A stretch of DNA of 64,000 nucleotides from BS150m-G50 sp964517435 (GTDB taxonomy: Bacteria; CAIWAD01; BS150m-G50). The stretch covers positions 19,974 to 83,973 of the forward strand of contig CAZFEC010000007.1 of NCBI GenBank assembly GCA_964517435.1. The letters are read 5' to 3'. The notes beneath the pieces are model-generated. The model searched no databases. It saw only the letters and a program-made list of their open reading frames with translations, and had not been told where the DNA came from. The position numbers and the translations under genes are program-made. Below are positions 9,238 through 17,811 of this stretch, in pieces (the first letter of the stretch is position 1; each line of letters begins with the position of its first letter).

Positions 9238-10317
9238 ATGGCTGAACTGCGGGTTTCCGCGCCTGGTCGAGTCTGTCTTTTCGGTGAACACCAGGACTAT
9301 CTCAACCTGCCCGTGATCGCCGCCGCCATCTCCCGGCGTATCACGATCTCCGGGCGGACGCTTTCGCAACCTGTCGCCAGAATCGAGCTGCCGGACTGCA
9401 ACGGTTCCGATGTCTTTCCCGTCGACGAGATCCCGGTCGTGCGTTCTGAACGCGATTACCTGCGCAGCGCGGTGAAGGTGATGCTCGATGCGGGCTACAG
9501 TTTTCGGCAGGGGTGTGAGTGTACCATTCAGGGCACTATCCCGCTTAACGCCGGCTTGTCCAGTTCCTCCGCCCTGGTGGTAGCGTGGATTGCCTGCCTG
9601 CACAGCATCGCCGGTGATACAGGCTCGCTTCCCCCAGAGGAGGTTGCGCGACTGGCCCACAGAGCGGAGGTGCTGGAATTCGGGGAACCGGGCGGATCCA
9701 TGGATCACTACGCTTCCGCCTGCGGCGACGTGATACACCTGGCGTTCGATGATCAACCCGCCGTAACCGCCCTGCCACCCTTGCCGGGCGAGTTCATCAT
9801 CGGCGATACCGGTGAAAGCAAGGATACCCGTGCCGTGCTGGCCAGGTCCAAAGTCCCGGTATTGAAGGCCGCAGCCGCGGCCGCACAACGCGATCCGCAT
9901 TTCTCACTCGCTACCGCCGATCAGTCATGGTTGGTTGATCTGCGACCCCACCTCGCCGAGCGCGACTGGCACCTCCTGGAGCAGACGCTCCGCAATCGTG
10001 ATTTCACCAGCGCCGCTCTGGACCTGCTTCAGACCACACCGCTGGACAAGACCCGCCTTGGTGAATTGCTCAACGCGCAACATGCGATCCTGCGTGATAC
10101 GCTGGGAGTATCGACACCGCGCCTGGAGCGCTTCATCACAGCCGCGTTGTCAGCAGGAGCGGCGGGAGCGAAGCTGGTCGGTTCCGGCGGGGGAGGTTGC
10201 ATGGTCGCCTGGGCGCCGGAAAACGGCGGACGGGTTCTGGAAGCCATGTCGCGGATCGGCACAGCCTTTCTTGTCCGCATTGACCGCGGCGTAAGTGACA
10301 CAAACGGAGACGCTTGA
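9238..10317 (+). CDS. GHMP kinase, galactokinase-like sugar 1-kinase
   Basis: A 359-residue ATP-dependent small-molecule kinase. The N-terminal galactokinase-type signature is RVCLFGEHQDYLNLP (GEHQDY at 16-21). The ATP-binding GHMP motif is PLNAGLSSSSALVVA (102-116). GGSMDHYAS (152-160) matches the position of GalK 'GIMDQ' with D156 as the likely catalytic base. The C-terminal motif is AKLVGSGGGGCMVA. These point to phosphorylation of a sugar at C1. It is followed directly by a nucleotidyltransferase, so the sugar 1-phosphate is probably converted to an NDP-sugar. Galactose is the simplest guess given the downstream GH-D glycosidase, but fucose, GalNAc or heptose-type substrates cannot be excluded. 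Confidence 0.85.
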   Translation: MAELRVSAPGRVCLFGEHQDYLNLPVIAAAISRRITISGRTLSQPVARIELPDCNGSDVFPVDEIPVVRSERDYLRSAVKVMLDAGYSFRQGCECTIQGTIPLNAGLSSSSALVVAWIACLHSIAGDTGSLPPEEVARLAHRAEVLEFGEPGGSMDHYASACGDVIHLAFDDQPAVTALPPLPGEFIIGDTGESKDTRAVLARSKVPVLKAAAAAAQRDPHFSLATADQSWLVDLRPHLAERDWHLLEQTLRNRDFTSAALDLLQTTPLDKTRLGELLNAQHAILRDTLGVSTPRLERFITAALSAGAAGAKLVGSGGGGCMVAWAPENGGRVLEAMSRIGTAFLVRIDRGVSDTNGDA

Positions 10318-10318
10318 T

Positions 10319-11173
10319 TTGAAGGATCCCTACCTCATCATACTGGCCGCCGGCGCCTCCACCCGTATGAAACTCTCGGGGGCGGACGCTGTCGCTTCCC
10401 CGGATCAAGTTCAAGATGCGGATCGTGTACAAAAGGGCATGATTCGCCTCGGAGGAGGAAGGCCCCTGCTGGACTACCTGCTGCTTAACGCTCAAGCAGC
10501 CGGCTACCGGGAGGTGCTCCTGGTCATCGGTGCGGACGGCCAGGCGGTGCGTGATCGTTATACCGGTCATCCCGAGCTGGGCGGTCTGACCGTCCGGTTT
10601 GCCGAGCAGACGATCCCGTCCGGCCGCAGTAAACCGGCGGGAACCGCCGACGCGCTGTGGCAGGGGGTGCAGAGCCGTCCGGAATGGGCGGACAGCCGGA
10701 TCACCGTATGCAACAGCGACAATCTCTACTCGGTCAACGCGCTGCGCCTGCTGCTGTGCAGCGAGCAGGACAACGCCCTGATCGGTTACGACAGTTCCGC
10801 CCTGGGCGCATCCCGCCGGCGTATTGCTCAATTCGCCGTTCTGCAATGTGATACAAACGGATCGCTGCTGGCCATACACGAAAAGCCGGACCGGGAGACC
10901 TACGCCGCGGCGCAGGATGTTCGGGGACGCGTGCTCGTCAGCATGAATATCTTTCGTCTTTCCGTGCGACAGGTCGCTCCTTTCCTCGAGTCGGTCCCAC
11001 CCCATCCCCAGCGAGGCGAGAAAGAACTCTCCACCGCCGTACACCTGATGGTCCAGGCTCAGCCGGGATCGCTGCAGGTGATACCGCTGGCCGAAATAGT
11101 ACCGGACCTCACCAGCAAAGCGGATATACCGCTGGTGCAGGCCTGGTTGAAGCGCGAATATCCGGAACCTTGA
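10319..11173 (+). CDS. Sugar-1-phosphate nucleotidyltransferase-like protein
   Basis: A 284-residue nucleotidyltransferase. The signature loop YLIILAAGASTRMK starts at residue 5 and is the nucleotide-binding LxAGxxxRM motif. The metal-binding aspartate is probably in TVCNSDNLYSVNA, where 'SD' takes the place of the usual 'GD' or 'AD'. The TTG at 10319 is preferred because GGAG lies 9 bases upstream and the protein then begins right at the fold; a GTG at 10295 inside the kinase gene is the alternative. It begins one base after the kinase stop. Residues SGADAVASPDQ follow the signature loop, a short insertion compared with GlmU/RmlA types. Confidence 0.8.
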   Translation: MKDPYLIILAAGASTRMKLSGADAVASPDQVQDADRVQKGMIRLGGGRPLLDYLLLNAQAAGYREVLLVIGADGQAVRDRYTGHPELGGLTVRFAEQTIPSGRSKPAGTADALWQGVQSRPEWADSRITVCNSDNLYSVNALRLLLCSEQDNALIGYDSSALGASRRRIAQFAVLQCDTNGSLLAIHEKPDRETYAAAQDVRGRVLVSMNIFRLSVRQVAPFLESVPPHPQRGEKELSTAVHLMVQAQPGSLQVIPLAEIVPDLTSKADIPLVQAWLKREYPEP

Positions 11174-11205
11174 AATCATACAATCATACCAACCGGGGAG
11201 GAGAT

Positions 11206-13875
11206 ATGAGTTACCGTGGAGCCAGGCTGCAGGCTGTCTCGTTGTTGTTGGCCTGCTGTCTTGGCGGCGTCTGCGCGGCGGAATCGATAACCTTGAGTAA
11301 CGACAAACTCGCCTGCGAGATCAGCCTGATTGAGGATCAGCTCAGCAGTGAAACGCTGCGTCCACTGGAGCAGCGGGCTGACGCCGTTCAGACGGACGGC
11401 GGCTTCTCCATCGACCTTATGTGGACCGGCTGGCGCGCACCAGGCAGACAGAACAACGCAGACAACCCGGTTCTGTTCACCAGTCAGGATTTCCGTTACA
11501 CACACAGCACGCGCCGGCAGCTGTCGCAGGACGAGGAAGAGGTTTCGCTGTACCTGGATGGCATCAATTCCACCCTCGAGTTGCGCATCGACTACAGACT
11601 TGCGGACGGGGACTTCTGGCTGCGGCGGCGTATTGCCCTGCGTGATACAACCTGGGGTGAGCATTTCCTGCGGACGCTGTCCTCGCGCAGTGGTGAGATC
11701 AGCGGCTTCGGTTCGATTGTAAAGCCGGGCGGCTTCGGGCAGCCGGTAGTGCTGGCAAACGATCGCCGGGGAGTTTTCCTGGGCTTGGAAGATCCCGCTT
11801 CGCGGAACAACGCCGCTGCCGGCGCTGATTGTATCACAATCGAGTGCGGTCGCGAAATCGGCGAGCGGGTGGACGGAGAATGGTTCGTGGATGAATGGAC
11901 GGTACTGGCACTCGCGCCCGACCTGCGCCTGCAACACTGGTTCAATCGCTATCTGTGCGACATCCGCGTAACACCTCTGCGGTCGTATACGCTCTATAAT
12001 TCCTGGTACGATCTGCGTTCGGAAGCGATCGCGGACGATCCGCTGACCGTCATGAACGAAGAGAACACGCTGCGCGTCATCGGCAAGCTGCGGCGGCACA
12101 TGATAGACGGTCAGGGGATCAAGCTGGATGCGTTTGTGCTGGACGACGGCTGGGACATCTACGCCAGCGATTGGGTGCTGCGGCGGGAGGAGTTTCCGCG
12201 GGGATTGCTGCCGATCAGTGAGGCGCTGCGGGAGACCGGCACCCGCCTGGGTATCTGGTTCAGCCCTATCGGCGGTTATTCCTGCCGCGATCAACGGATC
12301 AACTGGATGCGCGAACATGGCTATGAAACCATCGGCTCACAACTCTGCCTGGCGGGAGATCGCTACCACCGCCTCTTCAAGCAAAGAGTCACGGACATGG
12401 TCGCCGCGAGTGGCGTGGGATTCTTCAAATGGGACGGTATTCAGTTTTCCTGCAGCAAACCTGATCACGGCCATCCGGTCGGACTCTATTCCCGCCGGGC
12501 GGTGCTCGACGCCGTCAAGGACTTGTGTCACGCCGTACGACGGGAAGACCCGGAGGTGTTTCTCAACATCACTTCCGGTACCTGGCTGAGCCCCTGGTGG
12601 GTCAAGTACGCCAACCAGATCTGGATGGACGGCTACGATTTCGGCTGGGCGGATGTTCCCTCGCTCAGCCAGCGCGACGGCGCCATCACTTATCGCGACA
12701 TGACGCTCTACGAGGATTTCCACACCAAGAATCTCTGGTTTCCGATCGCGAACCTGATGACGCACGGCATCATCAAGGGGCACCTGCAGTACCTCGGCGG
12801 CAGTGACGAACCGCTGGACAAGTTCACCGATAACGCGCTGCTCTACTTTGCCCGCGGCGTGTCCATGTGGGAGCTGTACATCTCGCCGGACATTCTCACC
12901 GACGGGGAATGGCGCGCCATCAGTAGTTCCATTCACTGGGCGCAGGATCGTTTCGAGGTGCTGGATGAAACCTTCATGATCGGCGGCGACCCGGGCGAAC
13001 GGCAATCGTATGGTTATGCCCACTGCGACGGGAACCGCGCGATCATTGCGCTTCGCAATCCCTATGTTGAGTCCACCGAGATCAATCTGAAACTGCTGCC
13101 GGAGTGGGGATTGAATCCCGCCGCGGCGGGACTGGTCGTGGAGCGCACCTATCCCACACGCTGGATTGCACCGGAGGTCTACGACGCCAATGACGAGTTG
13201 ATACTGCCACTGGCGGGTTACGAAACCGCCGTTTACGAACTCTACCCGCTGCAGGATGCCGCCGGACCGCTGGTGACTGATGTTGTCTTTACTCCCGGCA
13301 GCGAGGGCGGCGCGCTCACCGTTTATCCCCAGGAAACCGCACCGCGGCTATTGAAGCCGGATGGGGCGAGTGAACCGCTGGCGTTGGCATCGGATGCGCT
13401 CTACCGCGCCACAGAGGACCCCTTGCGGCTGGTCGATCTGGCTGTTGCCGCTGCCGCTGACAGCGCCGTGATCGCGGTGGAACTTCAGGTAGAGACGTCG
13501 CTGCATGATATGCAGCTGGCGTTGCTGCTGGAAACTGATGCGGACTTGAAACAAGCGCCGCCGTCCGTGCAATGTCTTCTCGACGACGCCGGTATCGAAG
13601 CCGCCGTGCAGGAGAGCGGCGGCTGGTGCTGGCACATTTTGAACCTGGCGAGCGGGCAGAGCAGCGCCCGTTTCACTTTGTCTCACGCCGGTGATACCCC
13701 CTGGCAGGGGCACGCCGCCCTCTGGGCGGTCGGACGCCGGCAGTTGTCGCCGGTCAGCGTCAATCTCGCGATACAGACCGGTGAACTCCGGGAACCATTA
13801 CCGCCAGCGCCCTGGCCTCCCGGCCAGGTGCGGTTCAGTCGGCAGTTGCTGGATCGGCCGCTGGTACTGGAGTAA
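11206..13875 (+). CDS. Exported clan GH-D glycosidase (GH36/GH27-like, alpha-galactosidase type)
   Basis: An 889-residue secreted enzyme. The signal peptide is SLLLACCLGGVCAAES (about 12-27). A beta-rich N-terminal domain covers 28-270. The (beta/alpha)8 barrel has LDDGWD (D313, D314), FFKWDG with D410 as the likely nucleophile, and IWMDGYDFGWAD with D475 as a candidate acid/base. C-terminal beta domains fill the remaining 300 residues. The order of motifs is that of clan GH-D retaining alpha-galactosidases and alpha-N-acetylgalactosaminidases; exact family and linkage are not settled. The ATG at 11206 has GGGGAGGAG just upstream. It lies between sugar-activation genes and a symporter, so it likely supplies the monosaccharide. 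Confidence 0.82.
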   Translation: MSYRGARLQAVSLLLACCLGGVCAAESITLSNDKLACEISLIEDQLSSETLRPLEQRADAVQTDGGFSIDLMWTGWRAPGRQNNADNPVLFTSQDFRYTHSTRRQLSQDEEEVSLYLDGINSTLELRIDYRLADGDFWLRRRIALRDTTWGEHFLRTLSSRSGEISGFGSIVKPGGFGQPVVLANDRRGVFLGLEDPASRNNAAAGADCITIECGREIGERVDGEWFVDEWTVLALAPDLRLQHWFNRYLCDIRVTPLRSYTLYNSWYDLRSEAIADDPLTVMNEENTLRVIGKLRRHMIDGQGIKLDAFVLDDGWDIYASDWVLRREEFPRGLLPISEALRETGTRLGIWFSPIGGYSCRDQRINWMREHGYETIGSQLCLAGDRYHRLFKQRVTDMVAASGVGFFKWDGIQFSCSKPDHGHPVGLYSRRAVLDAVKDLCHAVRREDPEVFLNITSGTWLSPWWVKYANQIWMDGYDFGWADVPSLSQRDGAITYRDMTLYEDFHTKNLWFPIANLMTHGIIKGHLQYLGGSDEPLDKFTDNALLYFARGVSMWELYISPDILTDGEWRAISSSIHWAQDRFEVLDETFMIGGDPGERQSYGYAHCDGNRAIIALRNPYVESTEINLKLLPEWGLNPAAAGLVVERTYPTRWIAPEVYDANDELILPLAGYETAVYELYPLQDAAGPLVTDVVFTPGSEGGALTVYPQETAPRLLKPDGASEPLALASDALYRATEDPLRLVDLAVAAAADSAVIAVELQVETSLHDMQLALLLETDADLKQAPPSVQCLLDDAGIEAAVQESGGWCWHILNLASGQSSARFTLSHAGDTPWQGHAALWAVGRRQLSPVSVNLAIQTGELREPLPPAPWPPGQVRFSRQLLDRPLVLE

Positions 13876-13914
13876 GCGCGATATCAACCAAACAGCAGCG
13901 GAAGGATGTATCAC

Positions 13915-15699
13915 ATGGTTCTAAGCGGGATCGACTGGTTGTTTATCGGCGTATTCTTCGCGGTCACCCTGGTTCTCGGTCTGGCCGTAACGCGCCGGGC
14001 GGGGAGCAGCGTGCCCGAGTTCTTTCTCTCCGGGCGCAACCTGCCCTGGTGGCTGTTGGGCGTTTCCATGGTGGCGACAACTTTCTCCGCCGATACGCCC
14101 AACCTGGTCACCGATATCGTACGCCAGAACGGTGTGGCGGGGAACTGGGTCTGGTGGGCGTTCCTGCTGACCGGTATGTTGACCGTCTTCATTTACGCGC
14201 GTCTCTGGCGCCGTTCCGGCGTCATAACCGATCTCGAATTCTACGAACTCCGCTACAGCGGCCGGATGGCGGCTTTCCTGCGCGGATTCCGCGCCATCTA
14301 TCTCGGCGTCTTCTTCAACATCCTGATCATGGCGGCGGTCAGCCTGGCGATGATCAAGATCGCCGGGGTGCTGCTTAATCTCTCGCCCCTGCAGACGCTG
14401 CTGATCGCCGGCTTTGTCACGGTACTCTACAGCGCCGCCGGTGGCCTGCGCGCGGTTATCATCACCGATTTCCTGCAGTTCATCATCGCCATGATCGGAG
14501 CGATCGGCGCCGCCTACATCGCACTGGGGCTGCCGGAAGTCGGCGGTCTGAGCGGACTGCTGAGCCACGCCGCCGTCACACCCAAAACCGCGCTGCTGCC
14601 CGATTTCAACAACAGCGAAATGGTGATCTCACTGCTGGTGATTCCCCTGGCGGTGCAGTGGTGGAGCGTCTGGTATCCCGGCTCCGAACCGGGCGGCGGC
14701 GGCTACATCGCGCAACGCATGCTTTCCGCCCGCAATGAAAGGGATGCGGTCCGCGCCACGCTCTTCTTCAACGCGGCCCACTATGCGTTGCGGCCCTGGC
14801 CTTGGATCATCGTCGCGCTTTGCTCGCTGATAGTCTTCCCCGATCTCGCCTCGCTGCAGCAGGCGTTTCCGCATATCGCACCCGGCATGGTCCGCCACGA
14901 TCTCGCCTACCCCGCCATGTTGACTCTGCTGCCGGCGGGCTTGCTGGGGCTGGTCGCCGCATCTCTGATCGCCGCTTTCATGTCGACGATTTCGACGCAT
15001 CTCAACTGGGGTTCCTCCTATCTCGTCAACGATTTCTACAAGCGCTTCATCAATCCCGGCGCCAGTGCCAGGCAACAGGTGCTGGTCGGTCGCCTGTCGA
15101 CGGTCCTGTTGATGCTGCTGACCGCCATGCTCGCCCTCATGCTTTCCAACGCCCTGCAGGCTTTCAACATCCTGCTGCAGATCGGTGCCGGCACCGGACT
15201 CCTGTTCATTCTCCGCTGGTTCTGGTGGCGCATCAATCCCTACAGCGAGATCACGGCCATGGTGGTTTCCTTTCTGGTGGCCTGTTACCTCCAGCTCGTG
15301 CACCAGCCGCTGCTTGGATTGCCGCTGCTTTCCGTCCACCTGCAACTCCTGCTGGGGGTCACCATCACCACCGTGGCCTGGATCACCGTGACTCTGCTCA
15401 CCAAGCCGTCCGACGCCGACACGCTGCGCTCTTTCTGCCGGCTGGTGCGGCCGGGCGGTCCCGGTTGGCGCCGGGTTCGAGTGGAAGCCGATCTGGCGCG
15501 GGAGCCGATTCCCGCTTCCGGCTGGAGCATACCGGACGGCATCCTGGGGATGGTTTGCGGATGTCTGGCGATCTACAGCGCCCTGTTCGCCACCGGCTAC
15601 TGGATCTACGGCAATACCGTTCCGGCGGTGTCACTGTCAGTGCTGTCGCTGTTGGGGCTGCTCGCGTTGACCCTGCTCTGGCGGCGCCAGCGCGTCTGA
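13915..15699 (+). CDS. Sodium:solute symporter (SSS) family transporter
   Basis: A 594-residue inner-membrane transporter with about 13 hydrophobic helices. Family hallmarks are the N-terminal FLSGRNLPWWLLGVSMVAT, followed by FSADTP at the Na2-site region. AGFVTVLYSAAGGLRAVIITD is the conserved TM5 region, and LLGLVAASLIAAFMSTISTHLN matches the later SSS signature region. The ATG at 13915 is chosen because GGAAGG lies 9 bases upstream; the ATG at 13906 directly abuts that site. It begins 39 bases after the glycosidase and probably imports its product with Na+. The copy of TGTATCACA at 13907 falls exactly between the ribosome site and the start codon. Confidence 0.9.
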   Translation: MVLSGIDWLFIGVFFAVTLVLGLAVTRRAGSSVPEFFLSGRNLPWWLLGVSMVATTFSADTPNLVTDIVRQNGVAGNWVWWAFLLTGMLTVFIYARLWRRSGVITDLEFYELRYSGRMAAFLRGFRAIYLGVFFNILIMAAVSLAMIKIAGVLLNLSPLQTLLIAGFVTVLYSAAGGLRAVIITDFLQFIIAMIGAIGAAYIALGLPEVGGLSGLLSHAAVTPKTALLPDFNNSEMVISLLVIPLAVQWWSVWYPGSEPGGGGYIAQRMLSARNERDAVRATLFFNAAHYALRPWPWIIVALCSLIVFPDLASLQQAFPHIAPGMVRHDLAYPAMLTLLPAGLLGLVAASLIAAFMSTISTHLNWGSSYLVNDFYKRFINPGASARQQVLVGRLSTVLLMLLTAMLALMLSNALQAFNILLQIGAGTGLLFILRWFWWRINPYSEITAMVVSFLVACYLQLVHQPLLGLPLLSVHLQLLLGVTITTVAWITVTLLTKPSDADTLRSFCRLVRPGGPGWRRVRVEADLAREPIPASGWSIPDGILGMVCGCLAIYSALFATGYWIYGNTVPAVSLSVLSLLGLLALTLLWRRQRV

Positions 15700-15748
15700 G
15701 AGGGGATGTAAAGTGAATCTGTATCACATTTAGGGAGGTGACATGACT

Positions 15749-16207
15749 ATGCGAAGTGTATCACGGACTACTCTGACGGCCCAACTGACGCTGCTCCTGC
15801 TGCTGGCCGGTTGCGTCGGTCATCCCGGTCAGGACGGCGAGGATGGTGAAGCCTGGATCGCCTACACCTGGGAGACGGGGCCCATCGAATTCTACAGCAA
15901 CGATCCCGGTTTGCCGCCGGTGATCGTCAACGGCCAATACTACCACACTTCGCCAGGCACCTACTTCTTCAACTATCTCGATTGGCAGGGGACGACCTGG
16001 TCAGGGGAGTACACCATCTGGATCAACCACGGTCAGGCCGGCGAGGCGGGCGGCTGGTTCCGGTCGGACGGCGAAGACGGCGCCGACGGTGTGGACACCT
16101 GTTTCGAACTGCTCTGCCTGGATACCGGACCACAGTATTCCGGCGGTGATTGCGAGGAGGAGACTTTCACCACCACCGGTGAAACGGCGAGGGTCATGCG
16201 GCCCTGA
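15749..16207 (+). CDS. Small Gly-Asp-rich lipoprotein
   Basis: A 152-residue protein with a signal peptide ending in the lipobox LLAGC, so it is probably lipid-anchored outside the inner membrane. Just after the cysteine comes a short collagen-like stretch (HPGQDGEDGEAW), repeated in style near the C-terminus (GQAGEAGGW, DGEDGADGVDTC). The middle is aromatic and beta-like (PIEFYSNDPGLPPVIVNGQ). Two ATGs are possible (15743 and 15749); the second has better spacing from AGGGAGGTG. It ends the carbohydrate cluster. No family recognised. Confidence 0.6.
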   Translation: MRSVSRTTLTAQLTLLLLLAGCVGHPGQDGEDGEAWIAYTWETGPIEFYSNDPGLPPVIVNGQYYHTSPGTYFFNYLDWQGTTWSGEYTIWINHGQAGEAGGWFRSDGEDGADGVDTCFELLCLDTGPQYSGGDCEEETFTTTGETARVMRP

Positions 16208-16428
16208 ATCTCGCGCCCCAGTTTCCCAGGATGACGTGAATCATGACAAGGGCGGGTCACCTCGACCTGCGATCAAGGGCGCTGATACGACCGGGGCGGC
16301 CGGTTGCCTCCAGAGTGCGTATGAAGACCCACCCCTGCATGATTTATTAATTGCCTGTCTCGACTACCCACCTTATCCTGATAAATCGTTTATCGAAAAC
16401 GCAGAACCGGTTCTCAACAGGACTTTTT

Positions 16429-17808
16429 ATGAAACTGAACAGTTTTAAGGGTGGCGTACATCCGGCTGAAGAGAAGCTGCTGACGGAGGACAAACCGTTC
16501 GAGCAGATGCCGCCTCCCGCGACGGCATGGCTGCCGCTCAGTCAACACCTGGGGAAGCCCGCCCGGCTGCTGCTGCAGAAGGGAGACTTTGTCTGCCAGG
16601 GTGCTCTGGCAGCCGAGAGCGACGGTTTCATCTCCGCCAACATCCATGTCCCCATCAACGGCCAGGTTCAGAAACCGCAGCGGGGAAGCACCCTCAGCGG
16701 TTTCGCCGGTGATGTCATCGCCATCAAGGCGGGTGAGCCGCCGGAACCGGAGGAGGGCGCCGAGCCGCTTTCCACGGAACCGGTCCGTTTGCCGGCTTAC
16801 GACCTGGAAGCCGCCACCCCGCAAGAGATCATCGACAATGTAAAGGCCGCCGGCATCGTCGGGCAGGGAGGCGCCGCCTTCCCCGCCAACGTCAAGCTGA
16901 TGCCGCCCCCGGAGAAGGGTGTTCAGGAGCTGGTCGTCAACGGTTGCGAGTGCGAACCCTTTCTGACGCGCGATTACCGCCTGATGCTGGAACGTACCCG
17001 GGACCTGCTGGAGGGCATTCGCCTGATCTGCCGGGCGCTGCAGGTGTCCAAGGCTACCGTCGGCATCGAGAACAACAAGCCGGCCGCCATTGAAAAGCTG
17101 CGACAGGCGGTCGCCGCCCTGGCGCCCGCCCGGTCAGCCGGTGCCGACTGGCCTGAAATCGATATCATGGCCTTGAAGATCAAGTATCCGCAAGGTGCGG
17201 AGAAGATGCTGATCAAGGCGATTACCGGTCGGGAAGTACCGCCGGGCGGCCTGCCGATGGACGCTCAGGTCGCGATCCAGAATATCGGTACCGTGCTGGC
17301 GATGCGCGACGCGGTGCTGCAGGGTTTGCCGCAGACCACCGCGGCGCTGACCGTCACCGGACGCGGTATCCGCGAACCGAAGAATCTGCTGGTGCATGTC
17401 GGCACACCGGTCGCCGAGGTGCTGGAGTTCTGCGGCGGGCTGACCGAGGATGCCGCCCGCGTCATCATCGGCGGACCGATGATGGGCATGGCACAACACG
17501 ACCTCGCGGCGCCGGTGGTCAAAGCCACTTCCGGCATCCTGGTGCTGACGGCGGAGGATGTACAGGAACCACCCTGCACCGCCTGCCTCAGCTGTGGTAA
17601 ATGTGTCGGCGTCTGTCCGCTCAACCTCCTGCCCAGCCGCCTGGCGCGCCTGAGCGAGGTGGACCGTTTCGAGGAGGCGCGCGATCTCGGCCTGGAAACC
17701 TGCATGGAGTGCGGCAGTTGCGCCTATGTCTGCCCGGCGCACATTCCGCTGGTACAGTGGTTCCGCATGGGTAAGCAGGGTGTGCAGAAACTTAACCGGA
17801 GTGAATAA
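16429..17808 (+). CDS. rnfC: Rnf complex subunit C (NADH- and Fe-S-binding)
   Basis: Peripheral subunit of the Rnf ferredoxin:NAD+ oxidoreductase, on the cytoplasmic face. It has 459 residues, normal for the family. The N-terminal MKLNSFKGGVHP is typical. The NAD/FMN-binding region has VGQGGAAFPANVKL and LVVNGCECEPFLTRDYRLM. Two ferredoxin-type motifs lie at the C-terminus: CTACLSCGKCVGVCP from C383 and CMECGSCAYVCP from C425, each followed by proline. The ATG at 16429 starts at the conserved N-terminus; longer in-frame starts from 16351 are not needed. It is the first gene of the rnfCDGEA run, 3 bases before rnfD. Confidence 0.96.
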   Translation: MKLNSFKGGVHPAEEKLLTEDKPFEQMPPPATAWLPLSQHLGKPARLLLQKGDFVCQGALAAESDGFISANIHVPINGQVQKPQRGSTLSGFAGDVIAIKAGEPPEPEEGAEPLSTEPVRLPAYDLEAATPQEIIDNVKAAGIVGQGGAAFPANVKLMPPPEKGVQELVVNGCECEPFLTRDYRLMLERTRDLLEGIRLICRALQVSKATVGIENNKPAAIEKLRQAVAALAPARSAGADWPEIDIMALKIKYPQGAEKMLIKAITGREVPPGGLPMDAQVAIQNIGTVLAMRDAVLQGLPQTTAALTVTGRGIREPKNLLVHVGTPVAEVLEFCGGLTEDAARVIIGGPMMGMAQHDLAAPVVKATSGILVLTAEDVQEPPCTACLSCGKCVGVCPLNLLPSRLARLSEVDRFEEARDLGLETCMECGSCAYVCPAHIPLVQWFRMGKQGVQKLNRSE

Positions 17809-17811
17809 TCG

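Noticed and set aside
7919..16207. Classical Leloir galactose operon
   Set aside because: No galT, galE or galM seen; the kinase lacks GalK's exact signature, so the sugar is left open.
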